Shown here one piece after another: positions 1 to 8,646 of a DNA stretch of 64,000 nt. The DNA comes from Verrucomicrobiia bacterium. Lineage in GTDB: Bacteria > Verrucomicrobiota > Verrucomicrobiia > Limisphaerales > JADLHS01. The notes under the pieces were generated by a model that saw nothing but the letters and a program-made list of their open reading frames with translations, did no database searches and was not told the origin of the DNA. The DNA is taken from positions 1-64,000 of the forward strand of contig WYBW01000009.1 in the NCBI GenBank assembly GCA_011525685.1, given 5' to 3'. The position numbers and the translations under genes are program-made. Positions within the stretch are counted from its first letter, which is position 1, and every line of letters begins with the position of its first letter.

Positions 1-2
1 AC

Positions 3-686
3 ATCACGTATCTGGTGAACAGCAGCCAGGGGTTGGCCGCGAGCTACAAGTATGATGCGTATGGGAATCTGGTCAGCCAGAGCGGCAGCCTGGCCGGTGC
101 GAACGTGTATCGGTTTTCGTCGAAGGAGTGGCTGGCCACGCCCGGCCTCTATTACTACGGCTACCGCTGGTACGCGCCCACTCTGCAACGGTGGCCAAGT
201 AGAGACCCCTTGGGCGAACCGGGGTTTGAAGTGCTGCGCGGTCGTAACCCGAACCCACTCGGGGATGGGCCGAATCTTTACGTGTTTGTGAGCAACAATC
301 CCATTGGGAATACTGATTTGCTTGGGCTCGAAAATAATCGCTGGAATCGCGGCCGGTGTTGCAATAGATCGAAAGAGGATCAATGGGCACTGGTTGACAG
401 TGGCGAGGGTTGTGCCCGATGGCGAAAACTAGCCCCAAAAGAGTGCGTTGGCGGAATGTGGACAGACGACGACTGTGAGGGAATGACTTGCAACGGGGGA
501 TTCTACAAAGTTGCAGGATACGATCTTTCGGCTTATTGCATGTTTCGCTGCGACATTTGGCCAATGGGTGGACGCCGATGGACACCTGATCCAGGAGACC
601 GTGGAGGAAGGGCTAAGTCGCCCACCGGTGTTGGAAAGTGCGCGGACGAAAGCGATTCCCCACCGGGTTATGAATACGGCCGCTAG
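3..686 (+). CDS. RHS-repeat core protein, C-terminal end (5' end outside window)
   Basis: The reading frame is already open at the left edge, so this is the 3' end of a larger gene; a GTG at 15 is unlikely to be the true start. The first ~100 residues match the RHS-associated core: a YD-repeat remnant (YKYDAYGNLVSQ), then YYYGYRWYAPTLQRWPSRDP and the NLYVFVSNNPIGNTDLLGL ending. RHS proteins build a secreted or cell-surface shell whose C-terminal tip is often a toxin. The ~118-residue tip after LLGL is rich in Cys (nine) and Trp and resembles no toxin family I recognise. The next gene encodes a small secreted protein, the place where an immunity gene would sit. The RHS call is firm; a toxin role is inference. 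Confidence 0.85.
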   Translation: MTYLVNSSQGLAASYKYDAYGNLVSQSGSLAGANVYRFSSKEWLATPGLYYYGYRWYAPTLQRWPSRDPLGEPGFEVLRGRNPNPLGDGPNLYVFVSNNPIGNTDLLGLENNRWNRGRCCNRSKEDQWALVDSGEGCARWRKLAPKECVGGMWTDDDCEGMTCNGGFYKVAGYDLSAYCMFRCDIWPMGGRRWTPDPGDRGGRAKSPTGVGKCADESDSPPGYEYGR

Positions 687-722
687 CAGCGGCCTGTTGA
701 ACAAGTTGACCGAACAATTCAA

Positions 723-1199
723 ATGCGAATCGTAAGCGTTGTTTTGTGCCTTCTGGTCGTGGCGGTTGCCGGATCGCTCCACCTACTGCTTGCGGACAAG
801 CAAGAGATTTGGGCTCAGGCCCATGACCCGGAACTCGGTGAGTTTCGGGTTGTCGCTGATTCTATGAATCGGCTGGATGGGTGGAGCGTGGAGCTTTGCT
901 GGCGCAGGTACGATGGAGCACCTTGGATGCTGTATTATTTGGATCACGAGTCACCTCGTTGGAGAGAAGATGTGCGGATTTCCGTTTCAGAGGGTCTTGT
1001 GGCTGTGAGCCGAGGGAACAACGAAATAGGTCGAATCAACACGGCTGACGGAAGCTTCCTTCATCATCGAGCGGGAAATGAACAGCATCCCGCTGCGATA
1101 GTGCTCAGTGCGAATCCATTTTATCGCGCTTGCCGGATTTCTTCTGGGTCTCCCGGCTGGGCATCGTTGTGGCCGGATGTGAAAGTCCGTGGACAATGA
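723..1199 (+). CDS. Small secreted or membrane-anchored hypothetical protein next to RHS tip
   Basis: 158 residues. Residues 4-23 are a strongly hydrophobic stretch (VVLCLLVVAVAG...), which reads as a signal peptide or single membrane anchor. The rest is soluble and Trp-rich (GWSVELCWRRYDGAPWMLYY). I recognise no family. It starts 37 bp after the RHS stop on the same strand. An immunity protein for the RHS tip would fit the position, and an exported location would suit a tip acting outside the cytoplasm, but the sequence does not prove this. It could equally be an unrelated lineage-specific secreted protein. Confidence 0.55.
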   Translation: MRIVSVVLCLLVVAVAGSLHLLLADKQEIWAQAHDPELGEFRVVADSMNRLDGWSVELCWRRYDGAPWMLYYLDHESPRWREDVRISVSEGLVAVSRGNNEIGRINTADGSFLHHRAGNEQHPAAIVLSANPFYRACRISSGSPGWASLWPDVKVRGQ

Positions 1200-1514
1200 A
1201 ACTGTCTTTGTTGTGGCGCAAGGGGTTCGCAACACGTAACGCGCCGGTGTCCCGCCAGAAGGTGTGAAAGAATCTAGCGGCGCTCCCGCCTTCGCTCAAA
1301 GCTACGGCGGACAGGCAGGCCGTGCGGGAGGAAGGTCGGCCATCCGCCTTCGCCAATGGCCATGGCATGACAGGCCCGCGCGTGCCGCACAGCCCTGGAA
1401 AGACACCCCCGGCGGGCGCTCCGTGTCACTCAGGTTGCTAAAAGAAAAGGCAAAAAGGTGTCACCCATTAAGGCGACCCTTGGGCAGGGACGGTTCAAAG
1501 GCTGTTGGACCTCG
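1200..1514. other. Non-coding stretch with a repeat-like segment
   Basis: No convincing gene. Positions ~1280-1330 hold CCTTCGCTCAAAGCTACGGC followed by GGACAGGCAGGC, a kind of interspersed repeat I associate with genomes of this group. The short open frames here lack protein-like composition. Confidence 0.4.
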
Positions 1515-2936
1515 CTACGCTTTCCGATAGCTGTTGATGATCCAGCGGAATTTCCCGGTGGCGCTAGGCGGGATTTCCTGTACCTGTTGCATCTCAATTT
1601 GCGCGGAGGGGCCGAACACCAACTGGAAACTGGCCTTCAACTTTTTCAGGTTTTCTTGCAAGCCGTCGGTCTGCAACGGAACGTAACGGAAGACGAATCG
1701 TGCGCGGCCGGTCTGTTCCAGTTGCCATTCGCGAATCAACTGGCGGTTCAAACTCACACCGACGAAGTGCCGGACAAACACCGAGGACTGCCAGGTGCCA
1801 TCCTCCGTCAGGAGCATGTCGTCCTGCCGGCCCTGCAAGCTTTGAAGGCGCGGAAAAGGCGAGCCGCACGGACAGCGAGAGCTTTCCGCCCACACGCCAA
1901 TGTCGCCCACGTCGTAACGGATCATCGGGAAGGAGGAATTGTTCAGCAGCGTGACCAGGATGCGTCCCGGCCGACCCGGCGGACAATCGCGGCCCTGGTC
2001 ATCCACGATTTCCAGGAACGCATTGGGCGAAAGGACGTGCAGGCCGGTGTGATGTTGACATTCGCACGCCATGTCGCAGCAATCGCGCGAGCCGTACTTG
2101 TCGAAGACCTCCGCTGAGAAAGTGTCTTCCAGCAAGCGGCGGAATTCCGGCGTGACCGTGCCGGCGCAGGCCATGATGGATTTGAAACGGGGAGGAGCCA
2201 GCTTCTGGTCCTGAATGAACATGGCGAGGCTGGCGGCGGCGTCCACGTAGCTCATCAGGTGCGCGATGCGCGGATGCGCCAGCATCGTCGCGTGATGACG
2301 GCGCAGATCGGCTTCGCGGGCCTTGAAGGCGTTCATCGTGACTTCGGCGTTCAAACTTTGGAGCACGCGCTGTTGCAGGCTGGCCTGTTGTTTGAGCAGG
2401 TCCGCTTCCGAGCCCCAGAGCCGGAAGTAGGGCGTGCCCAACGGAAATCCACATTGGCGCGCGGCGTAAAGGCGGGTGGCGCGTCCCCAGTCGCGTTGAT
2501 TCGCATCGTGAATCACCGTCGTCGGGATGCCGGTGGTCCCGCCGGTTTTGACGGCCAACCAGTCGTACCGGCGACGGGAGACACTCTCCGGGGAAGTGAT
2601 CTCCCCGCGCAAGGGGTCAATGACGAGGCGGGTGAACTGTTCACGGATCTGCGCCCGGCTCAGGGGCGGGAAGCGTTTCAGCCATTGCCGGGCAGTCTCT
2701 CCGGGTTGGCGGTCGAGTTTGAGGTTGCGATAGTATTCCGATTGTTTCGTGGCGGCTTGCAGCAGCGCGGAGAGTTTTTGCTCGAGGGCGTGGTCGAGCC
2801 GCTCGGGAGTGAATTGTTCCCAGACCAGGAACTCGTTCCAAACGCGGCGAATCTTCGAGCCGATGGCCGTTTGCAGTCCAAAGTAGAGCGCCCGTCGCGC
2901 CGGGGCGGGCAACCGGGCGAGCCATTCAACGTTCAA
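1515..2936 (-). CDS. CapK/PaaK-like adenylate-forming enzyme
   Basis: 473 residues, ANL (acyl/aryl-CoA synthetase) fold of the phenylacetate-CoA ligase/CapK branch. The phosphate-binding loop TGGTTGIP is at residues ~131-138, a KYGSRD core motif follows near 290, and IRYDVGDIG is near 350, just before a CPCG segment as in PaaK relatives. Such enzymes activate a carboxylate with ATP. CapK-type members sit in capsule and exopolysaccharide loci and their substrates are mostly unknown. The start overlaps the stop of the upstream DUF362 gene by 11 bp, so the two are probably translated together. With the nearby glycosyltransferase this suggests a cell-surface modification role. Confidence 0.8.
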   Translation of the reverse strand: MNVEWLARLPAPARRALYFGLQTAIGSKIRRVWNEFLVWEQFTPERLDHALEQKLSALLQAATKQSEYYRNLKLDRQPGETARQWLKRFPPLSRAQIREQFTRLVIDPLRGEITSPESVSRRRYDWLAVKTGGTTGIPTTVIHDANQRDWGRATRLYAARQCGFPLGTPYFRLWGSEADLLKQQASLQQRVLQSLNAEVTMNAFKAREADLRRHHATMLAHPRIAHLMSYVDAAASLAMFIQDQKLAPPRFKSIMACAGTVTPEFRRLLEDTFSAEVFDKYGSRDCCDMACECQHHTGLHVLSPNAFLEIVDDQGRDCPPGRPGRILVTLLNNSSFPMIRYDVGDIGVWAESSRCPCGSPFPRLQSLQGRQDDMLLTEDGTWQSSVFVRHFVGVSLNRQLIREWQLEQTGRARFVFRYVPLQTDGLQENLKKLKASFQLVFGPSAQIEMQQVQEIPPSATGKFRWIINSYRKA

Positions 2937-4263
2937 TGTGTCCTCTCCATCCCGGCGGCGGCAGAAAGCCCAGGTTGATGGGCGAATCCAGCAGGCGGGT
3001 TCGTTGACCGTCCAGTTCCACCTCCAAGCCGGTCAACTCGAAGCGCCCCCAGCCCGCACCGGCAAACTGGTGGCGTCGGGCCAGGAGCGGCAGTTTGGCC
3101 GGGTCGAAGCCCATGTAGTGGCACAGCGCGGCATCAATGGCGAACGGATCGTCGCCCACCACGAGCCAATCGGTCTCGCGCGGCAGCGGCTGCAACGGTC
3201 CGTTGCCCTCGCCTGAAATCAGCCCGTCCACAATGCAAAGGTAATGGCGCTGCGGCGAGTCCTGAAGTTGCCCGCCGGCATTGACGCACTGAATCACCAG
3301 GTTCAAATCGTAAATCATCCGCCAAATCGTGTCGTTGCCGGGCCAGGCTCCGCCCGCGGCGTAGAAATTTTTTGGAGCGGCGGTGCGGTTGTCCATTCTG
3401 GTCTCAATGCCTCGGAGTTTTTTGATCACGTGCCAGCCCGGTTTCAACAGCGTGAAAGCCAGCCGGTTGCGTTTCTGCAATTTCTCGCGCAAGGTGGTTT
3501 GCGCCCAATAAATCCAGCGGTCGCGGTCGGCGTATTCGTCGCCGCCCCATTTGGGTGGACCGCGCCGGAAATGCGGCAGGAACGCCTTGTCCGCATTGAT
3601 TCCAACGAGATTCTTCAAGGCGGCGGTGAGGCCGCTCTTGGCGTGGGCTTTCCACTTGGCCAGGTTGATGAACAGGTCGGCGTTGAGGACGCTCTGGCAG
3701 ACGAAATAGTTGTGCGAGCCGGGGCGGTGGTTGCTGCTGGTGACGGTGGCGCTGTAGTCGTTGACCGCGAAACGATCCGCGCTGGCGGCGAGCGGTTCCA
3801 GATGACTGCGTTTGCCCAGGGCCACCGTGCGGTAACCGGCCGGGTCGCCATGCGCGCCCCGGTTGGCGACCAGGAAGGAACCATCCACCTGCCGGAACGT
3901 CTCCTTGCGCAGGTCATGCACGGCAAGCCTGCCGCCGGACTTTTTGAGGAGTGGCTCGATCGCCTCCGTCAGACCCGACTGTTGGCACAACCGCGGCCAG
4001 TCAGCGTATTGCAGGGGGCAGTCGCCGATCAAAATGGATTCCGCGGAGGGAAAGACCTCCAGACAGGCCGCGGCCGTGGCAGTGATGACGCGCGCATCGG
4101 TCACCAGGGCGTGGATGGGAAAGGCGGGATCGGTCTCATGAATGACCCAGTTGGGCTTGAGCACGATGCGACGGGGACGAAGCGCTCCGCCCACAGCCTC
4201 CAGTTCCTCACGGATGATCCGGGTCAGCCGCCCGGAGGCGCCGGTGTGGATCCGTGTCATCAT
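2926..4263 (-). CDS. DUF362 domain protein
   Basis: 445 residues of DUF362 type. Recognisable segments are the early RRIVLKPNWV strand, the central FINLAKWKAHAKSGLTAALK followed by NLVGIN, and the late GDDPFAIDAALCHYMGFDP. I see no CxxCxxC ferredoxin domain, which some DUF362 proteins carry. The biochemical role of the family is not established; members lie in gene clusters for surface glycans and anaerobic metabolism. Here it is translationally coupled to the CapK-like gene downstream, so the pair probably works in one pathway. Confidence 0.8.
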   Translation of the reverse strand: MMTRIHTGASGRLTRIIREELEAVGGALRPRRIVLKPNWVIHETDPAFPIHALVTDARVITATAAACLEVFPSAESILIGDCPLQYADWPRLCQQSGLTEAIEPLLKKSGGRLAVHDLRKETFRQVDGSFLVANRGAHGDPAGYRTVALGKRSHLEPLAASADRFAVNDYSATVTSSNHRPGSHNYFVCQSVLNADLFINLAKWKAHAKSGLTAALKNLVGINADKAFLPHFRRGPPKWGGDEYADRDRWIYWAQTTLREKLQKRNRLAFTLLKPGWHVIKKLRGIETRMDNRTAAPKNFYAAGGAWPGNDTIWRMIYDLNLVIQCVNAGGQLQDSPQRHYLCIVDGLISGEGNGPLQPLPRETDWLVVGDDPFAIDAALCHYMGFDPAKLPLLARRHQFAGAGWGRFELTGLEVELDGQRTRLLDSPINLGFLPPPGWRGHIER

Positions 4264-4436
4264 GCGCGCGGCTTAGTAGGGAGTTTGGGCTTTGTCCGCA
4301 AGGGAATTATGGCGGCGGACATTCACGCGAAGCGGACGGGGTGCTTTGAAGTTCCGGTTGAACGAACTGGCGGAAACCACATCTCCGCGAAGCCGGATTG
4401 ATGATTTTTCCAAGTTACTGAAGCAAAACGGCTTGT

Positions 4437-5294
4437 CTATTTTCGCCAGCCGTCCGGTGAAAGGCGGTTCCACCAGACCGCAGTGGGTTTGGCCACCTCG
4501 AAGCGGGTTCGTCGCTCCGGACTGCGCGGCGTGTAAATGGAGTAATGACAGGGTTTGAGGAAGAAGTGGCCGGCGGCGAGCCGCCGCAAGCGATGATGCA
4601 CCACCCAGACCGGGCGGAGCGTTCGTACCCAACCGGGAGCCATCGCGAGGCTGGTCTCATGCTCACGCACGGCATTGGGCGTGAGACACAAGTTGTCGCC
4701 CGTATCCGCGAACGCGGAAGTAAAGTGGTCGAAGACTGCCATGGGCACGCCGGCGCTCATCAGCGATCGGATCCAGTGCAGGTCCCCCAGCGCGCGCCAC
4801 CGCGTGTCAAACCAGAGGCCGCGTTCGTGGACCACCTTGCGTCGCAGAAACACCGCGCTGGTGAGCACCGGAAAGCGAAACCAGATGTGATGCGGGTGAG
4901 GCAGGAGGGAATGGCGATGGCAAACGTAATCTCCCTTGCCGTTCACAACAATCGTGCCGGCCAGTGCCACTTCGATGTTTGGATGGCGGTCGAAAAAATC
5001 CCGCACCGCCGCCAGCGCGCCGGGGAGGTACTGCTCGTCGCAATTCAGATACGCCAGCACGTCGCCCGAGGCGCGGCGAAAACCGCGGTTGATGGCATCG
5101 TACATGCCCTCGTCCGGTTCCACCACCGCCTGGACGCGCGCGTCGCGCTGCAGCCAGTCCAGCGTGCCGTCGTCCGAGCCGGCATCCTGGACGATGTGCT
5201 CCAGTTCCACCCCGGTCTGGTCATGCACGGAGGCAACGCAAAGTTTCAGCCAGCCCGATTGCCGAAAGCTCGGCGTGATGATCGAAAATCTCAC
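4437..5294 (-). CDS. Family 2 glycosyltransferase
   Basis: 285 residues from the GTG at 5294. That start is preferred over the longer frame (to 5381) because AAGGA lies 7 nt before it and the protein then begins directly with the GT2 strand VRFSIITPSFRQSGWL. A GT-A fold is indicated by QDAGSDDGT, then EPDEGMYDAINRGFRRASGD and YLNCDEQYLPGAL, where the DXD-like metal-binding motif is NCDEQ. The later FDTRWRALGDLHWI is typical of family members that use a lipid- or glycan-linked acceptor. Probably adds a sugar to a surface polysaccharide. The distance to the DUF362 gene is 173 bp. Confidence 0.85.
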   Translation of the reverse strand: MRFSIITPSFRQSGWLKLCVASVHDQTGVELEHIVQDAGSDDGTLDWLQRDARVQAVVEPDEGMYDAINRGFRRASGDVLAYLNCDEQYLPGALAAVRDFFDRHPNIEVALAGTIVVNGKGDYVCHRHSLLPHPHHIWFRFPVLTSAVFLRRKVVHERGLWFDTRWRALGDLHWIRSLMSAGVPMAVFDHFTSAFADTGDNLCLTPNAVREHETSLAMAPGWVRTLRPVWVVHHRLRRLAAGHFFLKPCHYSIYTPRSPERRTRFEVAKPTAVWWNRLSPDGWRK

Positions 5295-5410
5295 TACGAA
5301 TTCCTTGATCCCACGAGCGCCACCCACGGCGCTCACAGTCGTCGCAACCGTGAGATAAACAACTGAACCGTCCCCTCGCAACCCTCAAAATCCGAAAATC
5401 AAAAAAATCT

Positions 5411-7057
5411 TCAGGCCGGTCCGGCGCGAAACCGCTGCGCAATGGGGATGCGCCGGCCCACGCCAAAGGCGCGCGGCGACACCTTCAGACCCGGCGCCGC
5501 CTGGCGCCGTTTGTATTCGCTGAAGGTGACCTTGTTGATTACGTCGTCCACCACGGCGGCGGCGAAACCCTGTTGCAGGATGTCCTCCCGGCTGCGGTCC
5601 TCCACGACGTAAGCGTGAAGAATCGCGTCCAAGACCTCGTAGGGGGGCAGGGAATCCTGGTCCTTCTGGCCGGGGCGCAACTCGGCGCTCGGCGGTTTGA
5701 TGAGGGAAGATTCGGGGATGACCACTCTCTCGCGGTTCACCCAACGCGCGATACGGTAAATATCAATCTTGAAAACGTCGGCGATCACGGCCAGCGCGCC
5801 GCACATGTCGCCGTAAAGGGTGCAATAGCCCACAGCCATCTCCGATTTGTTGCCGGTGGTGAGCACCAGATGACCAAACTTGTTTGAGAGCGCCATCAGG
5901 GTCAGGCCGCGCAGCCGCGACTGGATGTTTTCCTCGGCCTCGTTGGGGCGGGTGCCCGCGAAGACGCCGGCCAGTTGCGCCTCCACGGCTTTGAACGCCG
6001 GTTCAATGGGCAGCACTTCATGGCGGATCCCGAGGTTGCGGGCCAGGGCGGCCGCGTCGGTCAAACTGCCTTCACTCGAATACCGCGCCGGCAGCGACAC
6101 CCCGAGTACCCGCTCCGGGCCCAGGGCGTCCACCGCCAGCACCGCTGTCAGCGCCGAATCAATTCCGCCGGAAAGGCCGAGGACCACCGACTTGAACCCG
6201 CACTTGTGAACGTAGTCGCGAATGCCCAGCGACAGCGCCCGGAACAGTTGCTCCTCCGCTGGCGGCCACTCCAGCGCGATTGCCCGCGCGTCGTCGGCCA
6301 GGTTCACAACCAACACCTCCTCGGCGAACGACCTGCCCGCCGCGACAATCTCACCGCGGCGATTCAACGCCATGCTGTTGCCGTCGAAGATCAACTCGTC
6401 GTTCGCGCCAACCAGATTGACCTGCACCAGCGGCAGACCTTCGTCGCGGGCGACGCGCTGGAGCATGGCCAAACGAGTGGCCGCCTTGCCCGCGTGCCAG
6501 GGCGAGGCCGAGATGTTCAGGATCAGGTCCGCTCCCTGCGCGACGAGTTCCTTCACGGGATCGCGACGATACAACCGCTCCGGCCAGAAATCCGCGTCGT
6601 TCCAGATGTCCTCGCAAATGGTGATGCCCAGTTTGCGACCGCCGAAGGCGAACGGAGCCGCGCTGCGACCCGGCTCGAAATAACGGTCCTCGTCGAACAC
6701 GTCGTAGGTCGGCAGGAGCGACTTGGCCTGGCGCCAGCGGACTTCGCCCTCATGAAGAATCGCCGCGGAGTTGGTGAGGGGACGGCCCGGGCGTTCCGGG
6801 TTGCGATCCACGAAGCCCACGCACAATGGCACCGGTCCGGTGAACTTGGCCGCGGAGGTCAGCGCGCGGAGATTGGCCTCGATAAAATCCTCGCGCAACA
6901 ACAGGTCGCGGGGCGGATAACCGCAGAGAAAAAGCTCGGGCGCGATGACGAAGTTCGCGGATCGTTTGCAGGCGTCCTCGTAGCCGGCGCGCAGCTTTTG
7001 GAGATTGGCCTCGTAGTCGCCGATGGTCGAGTTGAGCTGCAAAACGCCAATGTTCAC
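5411..7057 (-). CDS. nadE: Glutamine-dependent NAD+ synthetase
   Basis: 548 residues; makes NAD+ from nicotinic acid adenine dinucleotide, ATP and glutamine in the cytoplasm. The N-terminal half is a nitrilase-type glutaminase with its catalytic triad at Glu41 (APELFLCGYPPRD), Lys112 (RQAKSLLP) and Cys148 (ITICEDIW). The C-terminal half is the ATP-pyrophosphatase synthetase with LSGGIDSAL (SGGIDS at 296-301), TGNKSEMAVGYCTLYGD, and RELRPGQKDQDSLPPY-like residues near the end. Length and domain order match the two-domain NadE of bacteria. It is a single gene with no clear operon partner. Confidence 0.95.
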   Translation of the reverse strand: MNIGVLQLNSTIGDYEANLQKLRAGYEDACKRSANFVIAPELFLCGYPPRDLLLREDFIEANLRALTSAAKFTGPVPLCVGFVDRNPERPGRPLTNSAAILHEGEVRWRQAKSLLPTYDVFDEDRYFEPGRSAAPFAFGGRKLGITICEDIWNDADFWPERLYRRDPVKELVAQGADLILNISASPWHAGKAATRLAMLQRVARDEGLPLVQVNLVGANDELIFDGNSMALNRRGEIVAAGRSFAEEVLVVNLADDARAIALEWPPAEEQLFRALSLGIRDYVHKCGFKSVVLGLSGGIDSALTAVLAVDALGPERVLGVSLPARYSSEGSLTDAAALARNLGIRHEVLPIEPAFKAVEAQLAGVFAGTRPNEAEENIQSRLRGLTLMALSNKFGHLVLTTGNKSEMAVGYCTLYGDMCGALAVIADVFKIDIYRIARWVNRERVVIPESSLIKPPSAELRPGQKDQDSLPPYEVLDAILHAYVVEDRSREDILQQGFAAAVVDDVINKVTFSEYKRRQAAPGLKVSPRAFGVGRRIPIAQRFRAGPA

Positions 7058-7184
7058 TGCCGCGAGGGTAGCGGGACGCGCTTTGCGCGCAATTGGAATT
7101 GCTTCGCGGATGGGTTGGGGCGTCCTTCGTTCCGCTTTGTCCCCATCCTGATTCGTCCGGCTTACACCCTTTTTGGAATTGGCA

Positions 7185-8195
7185 TCACACGTTCACCGTC
7201 TCCGCCGTCACTGGCACGTCCTGCAATATCTGCGTGATGATGTGGTCGGTGGTGATGCCTTCGGCTTCGGCTTCGAAGTTGGGGATGAGGCGGTGGCGCA
7301 ACGCGGGCAGCGCGGCGGATTGAAGGTCCTCGAAGCTGACGTTGAAGCGGCCCTGCGCCAGCGCGCGGACTTTGCCGGCGAGGATGAGCGTTTGCGCCCC
7401 CCGCGGGCTGCTGCCGAAGCGCAGGTATTGGTTGGCAATCGGCGCGGCGGTGTCGGTCTTGGGATGGGTGGCCAGCACCAGGCGCACGGCGTAATCCTTC
7501 ACATGCGACGCGACGGGGACCTCGCGCACGAGTTTCATGAGTTCCATGAGCGTGTCACGGTCAAGGACTTTGTTCACCTCGGTCTTCGTGCCGGTGGTGG
7601 TGCGATTGATGACTTCGTTCAATTCATCCGCGTTCGGATAGCCGACGAGGATTTTGAAAAAGAAGCGATCCAGTTGCGCCTCGGGCAGCGGATACGTGCC
7701 TTCCTGGTCAATCGGGTTTTGCGTGGCCATGACGAAGAACGGTTCATTGAGTTTCCGAAGTTCGCCGCCGGCGGTGACCTGTTTTTCCTGCATGGCTTCG
7801 AGCATGGCGGACTGGGTCTTGGGCGTGGCGCGATTGATTTCGTCCGCGAGAATCAGGTGGGCGAAGATCGGGCCGCGTTGGAACACGAAGCTGCGTTTGC
7901 CCGCGTCAGTTTCCATGACGAGGTTTGTGCCAAGGATGTCGGCGGGCATGAGGTCGGGCGTGAACTGGATGCGGTTGAACGGCATGTCGAGCACCTCGCC
8001 GAGCGTGCGGATGAGGAGCGTCTTGCCGAGGCCGGGCACGCCTTCCAGCAGGACGTGTCCACCACCAAACAGCGCGATGAGGGTGTGCTCGACGATGGCC
8101 GTGTGGCCGACGATGACCTTGCCGATTTCGGCCTGGAGCGCGGCGTAAGCGTCGCGGAACTGGGTGATTTGGGATTCAGTGCTCATGGGATTCAA
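7185..8195 (-). CDS. MoxR-family AAA+ ATPase
   Basis: 336 residues; an alternative ATG lies 3 codons in. Walker A is GVPGLGKT (52-59) and Walker B is LILADEIN (114-121), followed by the MoxR signature MQEKQVTAGGE and sensor-1 FVMATQNPIDQEGTYPLPEA. MoxR ATPases act as chaperones that assemble or activate membrane or periplasmic complexes, usually beside DUF58 and VWA genes. Here the gene upstream in the same direction is a large membrane coiled-coil protein. A GxxExxY gene cassette now lies between the two. No DUF58 gene is seen. Confidence 0.92.
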   Translation of the reverse strand: MNPMSTESQITQFRDAYAALQAEIGKVIVGHTAIVEHTLIALFGGGHVLLEGVPGLGKTLLIRTLGEVLDMPFNRIQFTPDLMPADILGTNLVMETDAGKRSFVFQRGPIFAHLILADEINRATPKTQSAMLEAMQEKQVTAGGELRKLNEPFFVMATQNPIDQEGTYPLPEAQLDRFFFKILVGYPNADELNEVINRTTTGTKTEVNKVLDRDTLMELMKLVREVPVASHVKDYAVRLVLATHPKTDTAAPIANQYLRFGSSPRGAQTLILAGKVRALAQGRFNVSFEDLQSAALPALRHRLIPNFEAEAEGITTDHIITQILQDVPVTAETVNV

Positions 8196-8635
8196 GGAGG
8201 AACTCAGGAACTCAGGAATTGGCGACCAAATAACTCAGATCTTCGGGGCCGATTCGTTTGATCAGCAAGGGCATCGCGGCGAAGTTGAAGAGCAACCCGG
8301 TCTCAAGCTTCGTCGCTTTCAAATACGAACGCACGATGGCGAAGAATATCTTCTCGAGCGCGACGACCGCCTTCAGTTCAACCACGACCAACTTCTCGAC
8401 CAGAAAGTCAAGCCGATGCTCCCCCACTTGGGGACCGCGGTAAAAGACGGGAACGGTTCTCTGTCGCTCATACCTGATTCCCATGGTATCGAACTCGATG
8501 GCCAATGCCTCTTCGTAAATGGTTTCAAGAAAACCCGGGCCGAGAGCTTTATGAACGTTGATGGCTGCGGCGATAATACTCCCCGTGAGTTCCTCATGCT
8601 TCATGTTCTCTTCATGAGTTCCTGAGTTCCTCCTT
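8194..8635. mobile_element. 442-bp cassette with perfect 21-bp terminal inverted repeats carrying GxxExxY gene
   Basis: Positions 8194-8214 (AAGGAGGAACTCAGG...) and 8615-8635 (...CCTGAGTTCCTCCTT) are exact reverse complements over 21 bp. They enclose only the GxxExxY gene, whose stop codon lies inside one repeat. The unit sits between moxR and its likely operon partner, so it looks like a small mobile cassette dropped into an operon. There is no transposase inside, so any movement would need help in trans. Part of the repeat is internally repetitive (AACTCAGG twice). Confidence 0.7.
8212..8604 (-). CDS. GxxExxY protein
   Basis: 130 residues. The family motif is at residues 24-30 (GFLETIY within ALGPGFLETIYEEAL), followed by RLDFLVEKLVVVELKAV. 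The latter resembles the D-ExK core of PD-(D/E)XK nuclease-fold proteins, to which this family (PDDEXK_3-like) has been assigned. The biochemical role is unknown. Members occur in many copies in Verrucomicrobiota and Planctomycetota genomes. This copy is the only gene in a unit with perfect 21-bp terminal inverted repeats, and it separates moxR from the membrane gene upstream. Confidence 0.9.
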   Translation of the reverse strand: MKHEELTGSIIAAAINVHKALGPGFLETIYEEALAIEFDTMGIRYERQRTVPVFYRGPQVGEHRLDFLVEKLVVVELKAVVALEKIFFAIVRSYLKATKLETGLLFNFAAMPLLIKRIGPEDLSYLVANS

Positions 8636-8646
8636 CATTCTCCGGT

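Noticed and set aside
1264..1530. 88-residue open frame after the RHS partner
   Set aside because: Lies in a repeat-like stretch, low-complexity Arg/Ala/Gly sequence, and runs into the end of the opposite CapK-like gene.
3244..4401. 385-residue plus-strand frame opposite the DUF362 gene
   Set aside because: Shadow of the DUF362 coding sequence; no recognisable motif or start signal.
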